Shown: positions 7,828 to 14,456, counted from the stretch's first letter. The stretch is 22,428 nt of DNA from GCA-965745 sp046704525 (GCA_046704525.1 JBJKRS010000013.1:1-22428), one strand, 5' to 3'. Numbers and translations are program-made. Notes: generated from the sequence alone by a model not told the origin.

Positions 7828-8616
7828 TCACCTCAGGGCTTCTATAATCAGTCTTGCAGTAGCAAGATCATTGACAGTGCGGCTTCTGCAAATGGTTTCC
7901 AGGGATACCTTCAGGTTTTCCATCTCCTCAAGCAGATCGTCCGGATAATCGGGAGATTGCGCATCTTCTTTCCATACTATGATGTAGCTCCTATAGTAAT
8001 ACTGGCTTTCATGCAGCCTCCTGACAAAGTGCTCGTAATTCCTTGATCTTTCGTCTTGAATCTCTGAATTGGCAATTTCTAGCTTCGGAGCCTCTGGCAC
8101 TGCTATCAAAGTGGCTTTAAACCTGAAGGCGGATACAATTGTGGAAAGTGTTCTCAGAATCTCCCTCTTCCTGTCCGTTGAAAGGCTGTGGAAATCACCG
8201 GAAATGACTTCCAGTATGCATCCCAGCTTCTTCCCCTCTCTTACAAGGACATGCAGACCGTCGCTGCTGGCGAAAGCACTGGCAGAGGACTGTACTTGGA
8301 GAAGGGAAAACCTCCAGGAGATATTACGCGCTATGATCTCCGCGGTTGTTCTGTCCTTGCGAACAGGAAGCGCGAGAACAATGCCAGAAACAACTATTAA
8401 GGCAGAAAGGAGGGGACTGAACCGAAGCAGGAATGATGCTGCGGATACAACAAGAATAAGGGTGATGGCATTCTTTGCCTTGACTCCCATTATCCTCGAC
8501 TCGAAGTCTTCAACATTAGTTGGAATGTATGTTATATCGCTGCCTTTCAGCTCAATTACCCCCATACCTTCTATAACCTGCCCCGTTACTCCTTTCAGGG
8601 TCTCCCGGATTGTCAA
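7828..8616 (-). CDS. PrgI-like membrane domain fused to VirB4 N-terminal domain
   Basis: The protein has 262 residues. Residues about 28-108 look like PrgI/VirB3: a YIPTNVEDFESRIMGVKAKN lead-in (the family has VP, then a basic/turn motif, then T/K-rich), two adjacent membrane helices (48-64 and 67-85), then a short amphipathic region. Residues 118-180 resemble the start of VirB4: SSDGLHVLVREGKKLG, then VISGDFHSLSTDRKREILR, then SAFRFKATLIAV. Its sequence therefore supplies the front of the VirB4 fold that the next gene lacks. The start is uncertain. TTG 8616 overlaps the preceding gene by 65 bp, while ATG 8565 (overlap 14 bp) would keep the whole PrgI domain. The stop overlaps or abuts the ATPase gene. 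Domain calls are from pattern recognition, not a profile search. Confidence 0.75.
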   Translation of the reverse strand: MTIRETLKGVTGQVIEGMGVIELKGSDITYIPTNVEDFESRIMGVKAKNAITLILVVSAASFLLRFSPLLSALIVVSGIVLALPVRKDRTTAEIIARNISWRFSLLQVQSSASAFASSDGLHVLVREGKKLGCILEVISGDFHSLSTDRKREILRTLSTIVSAFRFKATLIAVPEAPKLEIANSEIQDERSRNYEHFVRRLHESQYYYRSYIIVWKEDAQSPDYPDDLLEEMENLKVSLETICRSRTVNDLATARLIIEALR

Positions 8617-9586
8617 CTTGCAAGGATCGAACTATGCCATTGAGTTCATGCCCAAAGATAGAGTTCGCACCTGAAACCTGTGAATGCTGCGCTACCCTTC
8701 CCGCCAGGCCAGCTGGGGACAATGAACTGGAACCGAAAACTCCTTTCGTCAACATGGAGGATGCACCTGAGGCCAATACTGATCCTCCAGTCATGACAAG
8801 GTATGGGCTTGAAGCTGCGAGAACTATGAACGCAGCCTGGAGGAGAAAGTCATTCGGGAAGAGGTGAACGTTATAAAGGATCAAAAGAATGAAGAAAGGC
8901 AGGGCACTGGCTTCTATAAAGAGTTTCCAGAAGCGGACAGCCCACTGGTCAAGGCCGCGCAATATGAAGAACAGGGAGAAAAGAGGAAGCGACAGAACCA
9001 GAAATATTGTCAATGCCTGCCTGAGTTCAAGTACTGCCAGCAAGGCACCCGTACCGGTGAAATACACTGAGAGGAGCAAAAACTCCATTACATCAAAGAA
9101 TGGGTTGGTGTGGTAGCTTCCCTTTATCTGTGATACCGCTCCGGTTACGGAAAACAGCGATATCCAGTTGACTGAACCAGCGTCCCAGATCTTCAGGAAC
9201 AATGCCCTGAAAAGTGTCAGGATAAGCATGCAGATCTGGAATGAGAAGACAGATAAGGCCACCGCAAAAATGCCCCTGTATAAAAGATAGGATGGCAGTT
9301 CCACCTTGCCCAAGGAATTAGAACCCACCAGCACAATAGAAGCACTGAGCACGAGAAGGTCGCCTATTTTCATATAAACGCTCCCGAAAAGGGACCTGTA
9401 AAACAGCATGAACCCGGCATTGGAGCCAATGCTTACGGGAAATGCATATCTGGGAGTGAGCCCGAAGTGGACGGCATAATACCATAAGACGGCTATGATT
9501 GAAATATAAGCCTGGTTAACTAAGGTCAACAGGACTGATACAGCCCCGGGTATGGATGGCGGAAGCCCCATTCGACCCCCTCTCAT
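8552..9586 (-). CDS. VirB6/TrbL/CedA-like polytopic membrane protein
   Basis: This 344-residue protein has about seven hydrophobic helices (roughly 14-40, 74-89, 103-128, 166-186, 192-210, 222-242, 248-268) and a hydrophilic, Ser/Gly-rich tail of about 75 residues. The segment LELRQALTIFLVLSLPLFSL followed by a W-x4-W pair (Trp215, Trp220) and KLFIEASALPFF has the pattern of the channel domain of VirB6, TrbL and CedA proteins: Arg, hydrophobic run, Pro-Leu, aromatic-basic turn, helix. These form the inner-membrane pore of T4SS-like machines. ATG 9586 overlaps the pilin stop (ATGA). ATG 9571 has a better spaced GAGAGGGGGT and may be the true start. The family call depends on weak sequence signals plus gene order. 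Confidence 0.7.
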   Translation of the reverse strand: MRGGRMGLPPSIPGAVSVLLTLVNQAYISIIAVLWYYAVHFGLTPRYAFPVSIGSNAGFMLFYRSLFGSVYMKIGDLLVLSASIVLVGSNSLGKVELPSYLLYRGIFAVALSVFSFQICMLILTLFRALFLKIWDAGSVNWISLFSVTGAVSQIKGSYHTNPFFDVMEFLLLSVYFTGTGALLAVLELRQALTIFLVLSLPLFSLFFILRGLDQWAVRFWKLFIEASALPFFILLILYNVHLFPNDFLLQAAFIVLAASSPYLVMTGGSVLASGASSMLTKGVFGSSSLSPAGLAGRVAQHSQVSGANSIFGHELNGIVRSLQVDNPGDPERSNGAGYRRYGGN

Positions 9587-9798
9587 GCTCCTGATACAAC
9601 GAAATTGAACACTGCGTAAAGGGTTCCGCTTAGCGCCAGAACATAGATCAGTGTCCCAATTGTTGCGTTTTTAAGCCTTACTTTGGCATCCAGCCTCTTG
9701 TCCTCATCACTGCTGAAAAAGGAAATTGCTATTGGGATCCACAAGAGGCCAACGATTAAGGCGGATACTGATGCAACGACCTCGTAAATTCTATTCAT
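9583..9798 (-). CDS. VirB2/TrbC/CedA1-like two-helix pilin candidate
   Basis: From ATG 9798 this is a 71-residue protein with two hydrophobic helices (about 6-28 and 45-68). Between them is a charged turn, SSDEDKRLDAKVRLKNATIG. The layout helix / charged S-x-D-x-KR-x-AK-x(3)-NA-x-IG / helix is the recurring pattern of archaeal and Gram-positive VirB2/TrbC-type pilins. In T4SS and in the archaeal Ced/Ted systems such proteins form the conjugation-like pilus. The reading frame extends to an ATG at 9873, but a TATA-like GTATTATATG lies inside that extension. The extension is also poorly hydrophobic, so I prefer ATG 9798; 9873 is the alternative. It is the first gene of the cassette and overlaps the VirB6-like gene by 4 bp. 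Confidence 0.68.
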   Translation of the reverse strand: MNRIYEVVASVSALIVGLLWIPIAISFFSSDEDKRLDAKVRLKNATIGTLIYVLALSGTLYAVFNFVVSGA

Positions 9799-9860
9799 CA
9801 CGGACGAAAGTTGCGTCTTTATGACCAGATAGGTATTAATGAAAAAATGTACCTCTATTG

Positions 9861-9870
9861 CATATAATAC
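9861..9870 (-). promoter_or_regulatory. Candidate TATA box for the T4SS-like cassette
   Basis: The minus strand reads GTATTATATG, placing a transcription start near 9840 and a leader of about 40 nt before ATG 9798. It is the only clear A/T-rich promoter-like element ahead of the four-gene block. Confidence 0.4.
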
Positions 9871-9926
9871 CATTTTTGAATAATATTAATGATTTATTTA
9901 ATGATGATCTTGGACTGTTATCTGCT

Positions 9927-10418
9927 TCACTTTTTGCCAGATTCCCTCCTTATCTTCTTGAGGAGTTCCAGCCGCTCTCTGCTCCTCGTCTCTCCCTCCT
10001 TGAATCTTTTCATGTCATCGTCCGTTTCCAGAAGGAGATCGGGTATCTCTGTGGGTTTGCCGCTCTGGTCCACCGCAACACTTGTTAGAAAGGCCTTGGT
10101 AGTGAAATTCCTTGTTCCTGTCAGTCCCTCTTCCGAGAAGACATCTACTTCTATTTCCATTGTGGAATGGGTGGCATGGTTTATTCTTCCCTGCAGGAGT
10201 ACTATATCTCCCAGGTGTATCGGGGAGAGAAAAAAAAGGCTGTCAATGCTGCCTGTCACCACCCTCCGGCGACAGTGCTTCATGGCAACAATGGAGGCCA
10301 CGTTGTCGACCCACTCCATCAGTCTACCACCATAAAGTGCATTGAAAATATTCGTGTCGGCTGGAAGAACTAACCTTTGAATCTCAGTGGCAGATTCTCT
10401 GGGAGACTTTTTTTCCAT
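9927..10418 (-). CDS. Acyl-CoA thioesterase, hotdog fold (BACH/YciA type)
   Basis: It hydrolyses acyl-CoA esters to free acid and CoA; the chain-length preference cannot be read from sequence. The 163-residue single hotdog domain has the family signature DTNIFNALYGGRLMEWVDN (21-39), with the catalytic-type Asn and Asp. Next come VTGSIDSLFFLSPIHLGD, then STMEIEVDVFSE, and a GKPTEIPDL segment, all typical of the acyl-CoA hydrolase family. A basic, Glu-rich tail of about 30 residues follows. A TATA-like AGTATACT about 25 bp before ATG 10418 suggests its own leaderless promoter. It lies between the surface-protein gene and the T4SS-like cassette on the same strand, with no evident functional tie. 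Confidence 0.9.
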   Translation of the reverse strand: MEKKSPRESATEIQRLVLPADTNIFNALYGGRLMEWVDNVASIVAMKHCRRRVVTGSIDSLFFLSPIHLGDIVLLQGRINHATHSTMEIEVDVFSEEGLTGTRNFTTKAFLTSVAVDQSGKPTEIPDLLLETDDDMKRFKEGETRSRERLELLKKIRRESGKK

Positions 10419-10440
10419 AAGTGAAGGAATGCTTTCAGAG

Positions 10441-10450
10441 TATACTATTT
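10441..10450 (-). promoter_or_regulatory. Candidate TATA box for the thioesterase gene
   Basis: The minus strand reads AAATAGTATA about 25-30 bp before ATG 10418, consistent with an archaeal TATA box of a leaderless message. Confidence 0.4.
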
Positions 10451-10461
10451 TTGCATCCTGG

Positions 10462-10470
10462 AAAAAATAG
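10462..10470 (-). terminator. Oligo-T tract after the surface glycoprotein gene
   Basis: The transcribed strand has a run of six T about 24 bp after the TAA at 10491-10493, just upstream of the thioesterase promoter. It is positioned to end the surface-protein transcript. No strong stem precedes it. Confidence 0.35.
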
Positions 10471-10490
10471 ATGCTGGAAGGGGGCAGTGT

Positions 10491-12287
10491 TTATCCCGCC
10501 TTCCCTCCCCTCCTTAGCACTATTGCAATTATTACTAATGCAGCTGCAGCAAGAGCAACACCTATGCCTATCCACAGTAGAGGAGGACCTCCCGCAGCCG
10601 GCACTGTCCCACTTATCTCAATCGTGTGTGTAGAGAAGTGCGGGACATGGATCAGCAGGATCACTCCTCCGGATGCCTGTGAAATGAAATACTGCCCCTG
10701 CGTAGTGGACGTTGAGTTCAGTATCCCGTTCGCTTCCTGAAGCTGTGTCATTACCTGGCTATCGAGTCTCACAGTAAAATGCGAATTGTTCATGATCACG
10801 CTGTTGGGTATGAACACAGCTATGTTGGCTCCAAGCTGGACATTGGACGAAAGCATCACCTGTACGCGGTTGGTGTAGGCATTCTGCAGATTCAGCGAGA
10901 GAGAACCGTTGTAGTAGCTCGTCAGGTTCATTCTGCTGTGGCTGTCTCCTACAGAGATCATTGCTCCTATCTTGCCGTCCTGTATGGCTTGCTGAAGCTG
11001 TGTCCGCATTTGCAGGGATGCGTTCAGGAACAAGGGCTGTGCCACAAACTGTGTCCTCGAGTAGCTGTCGGTCGTAACAGCTACGGTATTGCCGGTAAGC
11101 GAAACCTGGCCTTCAGTGACGAATAGCTCGCCGTTGAACGACGTGCCGTTAATGGAGATCATCGTTGGAGCTGCCATCAGGCTGTACTGTGTTCCAACAG
11201 TCAGCCCGCTGTAGTTTGAGAAATTATGTCCAAACCGTGACTGCGACTGCAGCGCGTAATGTGGAGGGTGAAAGAGGCTTGCAGTCATCCCGTCAGCCAA
11301 GGTCAAGACAAGGGTCCCGTTGCTTGTGAAGAAATTGCCTGTGGTTGCCATGTTGTTGTATGTCTGATAAACAGCTGTGCTGTTTGCAAAATAAAGGGCA
11401 TTGCCAATAGTCACAGGCTCAAGGCTTGGAAACAGCGGTGTCACGAAACCGTCACCAAACGAGCCGTTTCCATAGGTGTAGATACTGCTGAAGACAACTG
11501 TGCCTGTGTATAGGTTTGTGTAATTGTGTATAATTCCAGTGGACGAATCGAATACCATTGACAGATATGTTCCGCTTACATCTCCCGTGGCACTGTTATA
11601 GGTTATAGGATCCGTTGAAAGGCTAACATTCTGCAGCTGCTTGTCAAAAGAATACTTCAGTGTTCCGCTGGGCGTCATTGCTACAAGCAAGGGGGCGCCA
11701 GCAGACAGGCTGTCATTGTAGAATGATATGGTCATGCGGTCAGAGGAAAGTGTGGATGGAGAATTTGTCATATACAGCAGGAACCCGTCGGTTACATTCA
11801 TCCTGTAGATCGTGTTTGACAGGAAGCTCTGCATCAGGGAATTGGAGGCTGACCAGAATGCATTCTTGACTGCTGGGGTCAGGTTTACCGCAGAAGCTGC
11901 TGAAGGAAGGCTGACGTTCACATACGGAGTCTGGCTTGGCTGAGCATTGGTGGTTGCCAGCACCAGAATGTCAGAATCCTCCGTGACGAAGAGAGTGACA
12001 TTGCTCAGTGTCAGAGTCTTGCTGAAGTCCTGGTGCCCTCTTGCCGCAAGGGAGGCATTTTTCCCTGAAACAGTAACGTTATCTGCAACTTTCAGGGTGT
12101 GGTTCGAGTTGGCGTAACTAACGTTGTAAAGTGTGCTGGTCGTAGCATCATACGACAGCGTGAAATTACCCATCTTGGTTTCCTGGGGATCCGCAGTAGC
12201 CAGCCCCGAAAGTGCCGTGATCATGGAAAATGTGATCATGGCTCCTACGACAAGAATTATTGACTTGCCAATATACGAGTTGCGCAT
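10491..12287 (-). CDS. Large secreted, membrane-anchored surface glycoprotein
   Basis: The 598-residue protein has an N-terminal signal peptide (basic MRNSYIGK, hydrophobic core about 9-30, probable cleavage after the ATA near 31-33). The long exposed region is rich in Ser, Thr, Asn and Tyr. It ends in a membrane helix (about 570-591) with a basic RRGGKAG stop-transfer tail, and a Pro/Gly-rich linker (AAGGPP) precedes the helix. I count about 23 N-x-S/T sequons and essentially no cysteine, a composition seen in heavily N-glycosylated surface proteins of acidophilic, wall-less archaea. No enzymatic motif or known fold was recognised. GGTGA lies 5 bp before ATG 12287, and a TATA-like CATAAAAAG lies further upstream. 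It could be an S-layer-like, adhesive or protective surface protein. Confidence 0.85.
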   Translation of the reverse strand: MRNSYIGKSIILVVGAMITFSMITALSGLATADPQETKMGNFTLSYDATTSTLYNVSYANSNHTLKVADNVTVSGKNASLAARGHQDFSKTLTLSNVTLFVTEDSDILVLATTNAQPSQTPYVNVSLPSAASAVNLTPAVKNAFWSASNSLMQSFLSNTIYRMNVTDGFLLYMTNSPSTLSSDRMTISFYNDSLSAGAPLLVAMTPSGTLKYSFDKQLQNVSLSTDPITYNSATGDVSGTYLSMVFDSSTGIIHNYTNLYTGTVVFSSIYTYGNGSFGDGFVTPLFPSLEPVTIGNALYFANSTAVYQTYNNMATTGNFFTSNGTLVLTLADGMTASLFHPPHYALQSQSRFGHNFSNYSGLTVGTQYSLMAAPTMISINGTSFNGELFVTEGQVSLTGNTVAVTTDSYSRTQFVAQPLFLNASLQMRTQLQQAIQDGKIGAMISVGDSHSRMNLTSYYNGSLSLNLQNAYTNRVQVMLSSNVQLGANIAVFIPNSVIMNNSHFTVRLDSQVMTQLQEANGILNSTSTTQGQYFISQASGGVILLIHVPHFSTHTIEISGTVPAAGGPPLLWIGIGVALAAAALVIIAIVLRRGGKAG

Positions 12288-12302
12288 TTAATCACCCTAA
12301 TT

Positions 12303-12312
12303 CTTTTTATGA
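12303..12312 (-). promoter_or_regulatory. Candidate TATA box for the surface glycoprotein gene
   Basis: The minus strand reads TCATAAAAAG about 20 bp before ATG 12287. A GGTGA ribosome-site-like stretch also lies directly before the start, so leadered and leaderless modes are both possible. This 72-bp gap is divergent and also holds the rpiA promoter. Confidence 0.35.
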
Positions 12313-12359
12313 TGAAGCCTCTCATAACTGCTCTCCCTAACAGTTGAGATAAATCTAAT

Positions 12360-13058
12360 ATGGGTGAGCAATGCCTGAATATGTCCGGGAGCGAGTCTCA
12401 AAAACATGCAGCTGCCGCGGAGGCAATAAAGCACCTGAAGGACGGCATGCTTATTGGAATAGGCACTGGTTCCACCGTCGCACACTTCATAAAGGAACTT
12501 GAAGCGCTTGTGAAAACCGGCCTTAAAGTTACGGGAGTCCCAACTTCGGAGGAGACTGAAAGGAAGGCAAGGGAGTCTGGAATAGAAATAACTCTGGCTC
12601 CTGACAGGATGATTGACATCACTTTCGACGGGGCAGATGAGGCCGATCTTGAGGGCAATCTCATAAAGGGTGGGGGTGGCGCCCTCCTGAGGGAAAAGAT
12701 CGTTGCATTCAACAGCAGAAAGCTCTACATTCTCGTGGACACGTCGAAAATCAAGCCCAAAAACGAATTCGGCGGTTATCCTCTGCCTATTGAAGTTGTA
12801 CCGTACCTTGAAGATAGGACAAGGGCAATGATTGAAGACACTGGCGTCAAGTGCTCATTCAGGGACGGTAAAAAGTTCAGAACTGACAACGGCAACCTGA
12901 TCCTAGACTGCGCTTATGGAACAATTGCCGATCCCCGCTCGCTCGAGAGTCAGCTTTCAAGAATACCTGGGGTTGTGGAAGTGGGGCTTTTCTGCAGTTA
13001 TGCCGACAAAATATTTGAGGGCACGGGGGAAGGCTGCAGGATCCACCAGATCGGGTGA
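12360..13058 (+). CDS. rpiA: Ribose-5-phosphate isomerase A
   Basis: RpiA interconverts ribose 5-phosphate and ribulose 5-phosphate in the non-oxidative pentose phosphate pathway. The 232-residue protein has all RpiA blocks: GIGTGSTVAHFI (about 33-44), VPTSEET, ITFDGADEADLEGNLIKGGG with GALLREKIVA (substrate-binding and catalytic Asp/Glu/Lys), then the KPKNEFGGYPLPIEVVPY segment. The start is ambiguous. ATG 12360 gives seven extra residues. ATG 12381 matches the usual family N-terminus better and sits about 27 bp after an A/T-rich TAAATCTAATA element, which would make it leaderless. It is divergent from the surface-protein gene and convergent with the HTH gene (4 bp apart). Confidence 0.95.
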   Translation: MGEQCLNMSGSESQKHAAAAEAIKHLKDGMLIGIGTGSTVAHFIKELEALVKTGLKVTGVPTSEETERKARESGIEITLAPDRMIDITFDGADEADLEGNLIKGGGGALLREKIVAFNSRKLYILVDTSKIKPKNEFGGYPLPIEVVPYLEDRTRAMIEDTGVKCSFRDGKKFRTDNGNLILDCAYGTIADPRSLESQLSRIPGVVEVGLFCSYADKIFEGTGEGCRIHQIG

Positions 13059-13062
13059 CCCA

Positions 13063-13419
13063 TCATTTCTTGAATGACTTCAGCTGCTTTATGTTGGAGT
13101 TGATATCGCTGATCTTTGCCTCAAGGTCCTGGATGATCTCCTCGAGTATTTCGTTGAAATCCTTTGAGAGCTTGTAACCATGAATGGGACGGCCCTTGCC
13201 CTCTTTCTTCATGTTTCTTTTGTTTATCCAGCCCTTTCTGCGGAGCCATTGCATAGCTATTGAGACCTCAGGCTGCCTCAAGCCTGTCTCCCTTTCAATC
13301 TCAACGCTTGTTATCTCACCTTTGTTACGTATGTAGACAAGAGTGTATGCCACGCTACGTGGTATATCTGAGATTATGAGGTACTTTGCAAGACGCTCAT
13401 TATCCTCTGACAAAGTCAT
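13063..13419 (-). CDS. Winged-helix transcriptional regulator (COG3355/MarR-TrmB-like)
   Basis: From ATG 13419 the protein has 118 residues. Residues about 17-85 form a winged helix: IPRSVAYTLVYIRNKGEI, then TSVEIERETGLRQPEVSIAM as the recognition helix, then WLRRKGWI and a wing rich in Lys/Gly (KKEGKGRPIHGYKLS). A coiled-coil-like C-terminus (EEIIQDLEAKISDINSNIKQ) suggests dimerisation. The 'LRQPEVSIAM ... GKGRP' pattern matches an archaeal HTH family of unknown targets. The frame runs back to 13506, but that part is non-conserved in character. The TATA box TATTTATAG at 13441-13449 sits right for a leaderless start at 13419. Confidence 0.85.
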   Translation of the reverse strand: MTLSEDNERLAKYLIISDIPRSVAYTLVYIRNKGEITSVEIERETGLRQPEVSIAMQWLRRKGWINKRNMKKEGKGRPIHGYKLSKDFNEILEEIIQDLEAKISDINSNIKQLKSFKK

Positions 13420-13440
13420 ACCACCACTAAATATTATAAT

Positions 13441-13449
13441 TCTATAAAT
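13441..13449 (-). promoter_or_regulatory. TATA box for the winged-helix regulator
   Basis: The minus strand reads TATTTATAGA, about 25 bp before ATG 13419. It is one of the best archaeal TATA matches in the window. It rules against the longer reading frame that would start upstream at 13506. Confidence 0.55.
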
Positions 13450-13532
13450 ATGTAATGGTTTCCAAAAAATACTAGACTTGCAAGTGTCTAGACTTGAAAC
13501 AAGCAAAAATCACAATGAATAAATGTCCTGAA

Positions 13533-13790
13533 CTATGTTTTGGCCAGAGCTTCAAGCCTGCTTATGATTGTATACAGGGAGGCCCTGCCGTGCGCCGGGA
13601 CGTTCGGATCATTCGCGATTTCATCCAGCAGAGATACTGCTGTCGCACACCTGAGATCCATGCTGTCTTGTTCTTTTGAAAGGGCGGTCTTGGAGTCTGT
13701 TGCGGTTTTCCTGACGTTCTTCGGAACAGATGTGTCCTGTGCCAGTTCATCCAACAGAAACACAACTTCTTCTAGCATCTTTTCATCCAT
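13533..13790 (-). CDS. UPF0147 family protein
   Basis: This 85-residue, all-helical, acidic protein of the archaeal UPF0147 family has unknown function. The family pattern is visible: an N-terminal LLDELAQDTSVPKNVRKTA helix pair, and its internal repeat AVSLLDEIANDPNVPAHGRA. The two copies of LLDE(L/I)A-x-D-x-(S/N)VP-x(3)-R are an internal duplication typical of the family. ATG 13790 starts 4 bp after the stop of the RAM-domain gene, so the two are likely co-transcribed. Nothing suggests a mobile origin. Confidence 0.9.
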   Translation of the reverse strand: MDEKMLEEVVFLLDELAQDTSVPKNVRKTATDSKTALSKEQDSMDLRCATAVSLLDEIANDPNVPAHGRASLYTIISRLEALAKT

Positions 13791-13794
13791 AGCA

Positions 13795-14109
13795 TCACTC
13801 TCCCATTTTTTGGCCCATGTCTTTCTTTATTGTGAGAACCATCATGGTCTTTGAGCCTCTGATCCCGGTAATCTGGCTGAGCTTGTTGACCAGGAACTTC
13901 TGGAGTTCTTCATAATTGGGAAATCTAACCTTCAGTATAAGGTCGTAATCCCCTGTCACGATGAAAACATCCTCCGTATAACTCTCCTTTGCCAGGTCGT
14001 TTCCTATGGCTTCAACCCTGCTAACGTCAGCCTCAATTCCCACCAGGGCTGTTACAATCTTGTTAGTGTAGTATTCATCAAGCTCCTTTGAGATTTCCAC
14101 TTCAGCCAT
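13795..14109 (-). CDS. Stand-alone Lrp/AsnC-type ligand-binding (RAM) domain protein
   Basis: The 104-residue protein consists of a single alpha-beta RAM domain. Its pieces are TALVGIEADVSRVEAIGNDL, then EDVFIVTGDYDLILKVRF, then ELQKFLVNKLSQITGIRGSK and MMVLTIKKD. These are the effector-binding fold pieces of Lrp/AsnC regulators, including the G-x-YDL--K motif. No helix-turn-helix is present, so it may bind amino acids or pair with DNA-binding Lrp proteins, as known for stand-alone RAM proteins (SraA-like). ATG 14109 has GGAGTGGGAA just upstream and a TATA-like CTTTATGC further upstream. UPF0147 follows in the same unit. Confidence 0.88.
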   Translation of the reverse strand: MAEVEISKELDEYYTNKIVTALVGIEADVSRVEAIGNDLAKESYTEDVFIVTGDYDLILKVRFPNYEELQKFLVNKLSQITGIRGSKTMMVLTIKKDMGQKMGE

Positions 14110-14131
14110 GTTCCCACTCCAGTCTTATCCA

Positions 14132-14141
14132 GCATAAAGAT
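14132..14141 (-). promoter_or_regulatory. Candidate TATA box for the RAM-domain/UPF0147 unit
   Basis: The minus strand reads TATCTTTATG about 25-30 bp before ATG 14109, consistent with an archaeal promoter. The rest of the 117-bp gap (14110-14226) holds only a short inverted repeat, ACCGC at 14153-14157 with GCGGT at 14172-14176. Confidence 0.4.
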
Positions 14142-14226
14142 AATGGGCTCTCACCGCGTAAGCGTATGCCTGCGGTTGCTCGCTGCTAATGCTACAAATG
14201 AAAATAAGAGTTTCGACTTGGTTGAA

Positions 14227-14388
14227 TCAGACGAATTCTTCTTCTAGTTCAAGCATTACCTGGTTAAGGACCTCATCGAAAGTTCTCCCGGAGTACTCCC
14301 TGAGGCCACCTATCTCTGTCCTGAGCTTTCCAAGGTACGTTCCATCGTCTTCAACGTCGAATTGAATGTTACAGATGAGTTCCTGCAT
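14227..14388 (-). CDS. Small acidic protein of 53 residues, unknown function
   Basis: Reading the minus strand from ATG 14388 gives 53 residues, ending TGA at 14229-14227. The sequence starts MQELICNIQFDVEDDGTYLG and continues through KLRTEIGGLREYSGRTFDEV to an acidic LELEEEFV end. It has a beta-strand / Gly-turn / helix character and a strongly acidic C-terminus. GGTGGT lies about 8 bp before the ATG and a TATA-like ATTTATAATAG at 14421-14432, so both transcription and translation signals support it. It is shorter than common ORF cut-offs and easily missed. I cannot name a family. Confidence 0.7.
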   Translation of the reverse strand: MQELICNIQFDVEDDGTYLGKLRTEIGGLREYSGRTFDEVLNQVMLELEEEFV

Positions 14389-14420
14389 CTACACAACCAC
14401 CAAGTCGCCCTATGTGATCG

Positions 14421-14432
14421 CTATTATAAATC
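14421..14432 (-). promoter_or_regulatory. TATA box for the 53-residue gene
   Basis: The minus strand reads GATTTATAATAG about 35 bp before ATG 14388, leaving room for a short leader that carries the GGTGGT ribosome site. Confidence 0.5.
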
Positions 14433-14456
14433 TTTGGTGGATCAGCTCCGGTTCAT

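Noticed and set aside
6425..9873. The cassette as part of an integrated conjugative element or virus
   Set aside because: No integrase, relaxase, replication gene, tRNA target or terminal repeat was seen, and ordinary housekeeping genes flank it closely on both sides. The window is too short to exclude a larger element absolutely.
12297..12485. Minus-strand frame of 62 codons across the rpiA start
   Set aside because: It overlaps rpiA and both promoters of the divergent gap, and has no domain signal.
14153..14176. ACCGC/GCGGT inverted repeat considered as an RNA gene or attachment site
   Set aside because: The stem is only 5 bp with a 14-nt loop. No tRNA-like arms, GTTCGA-type T-loop or direct repeats accompany it.
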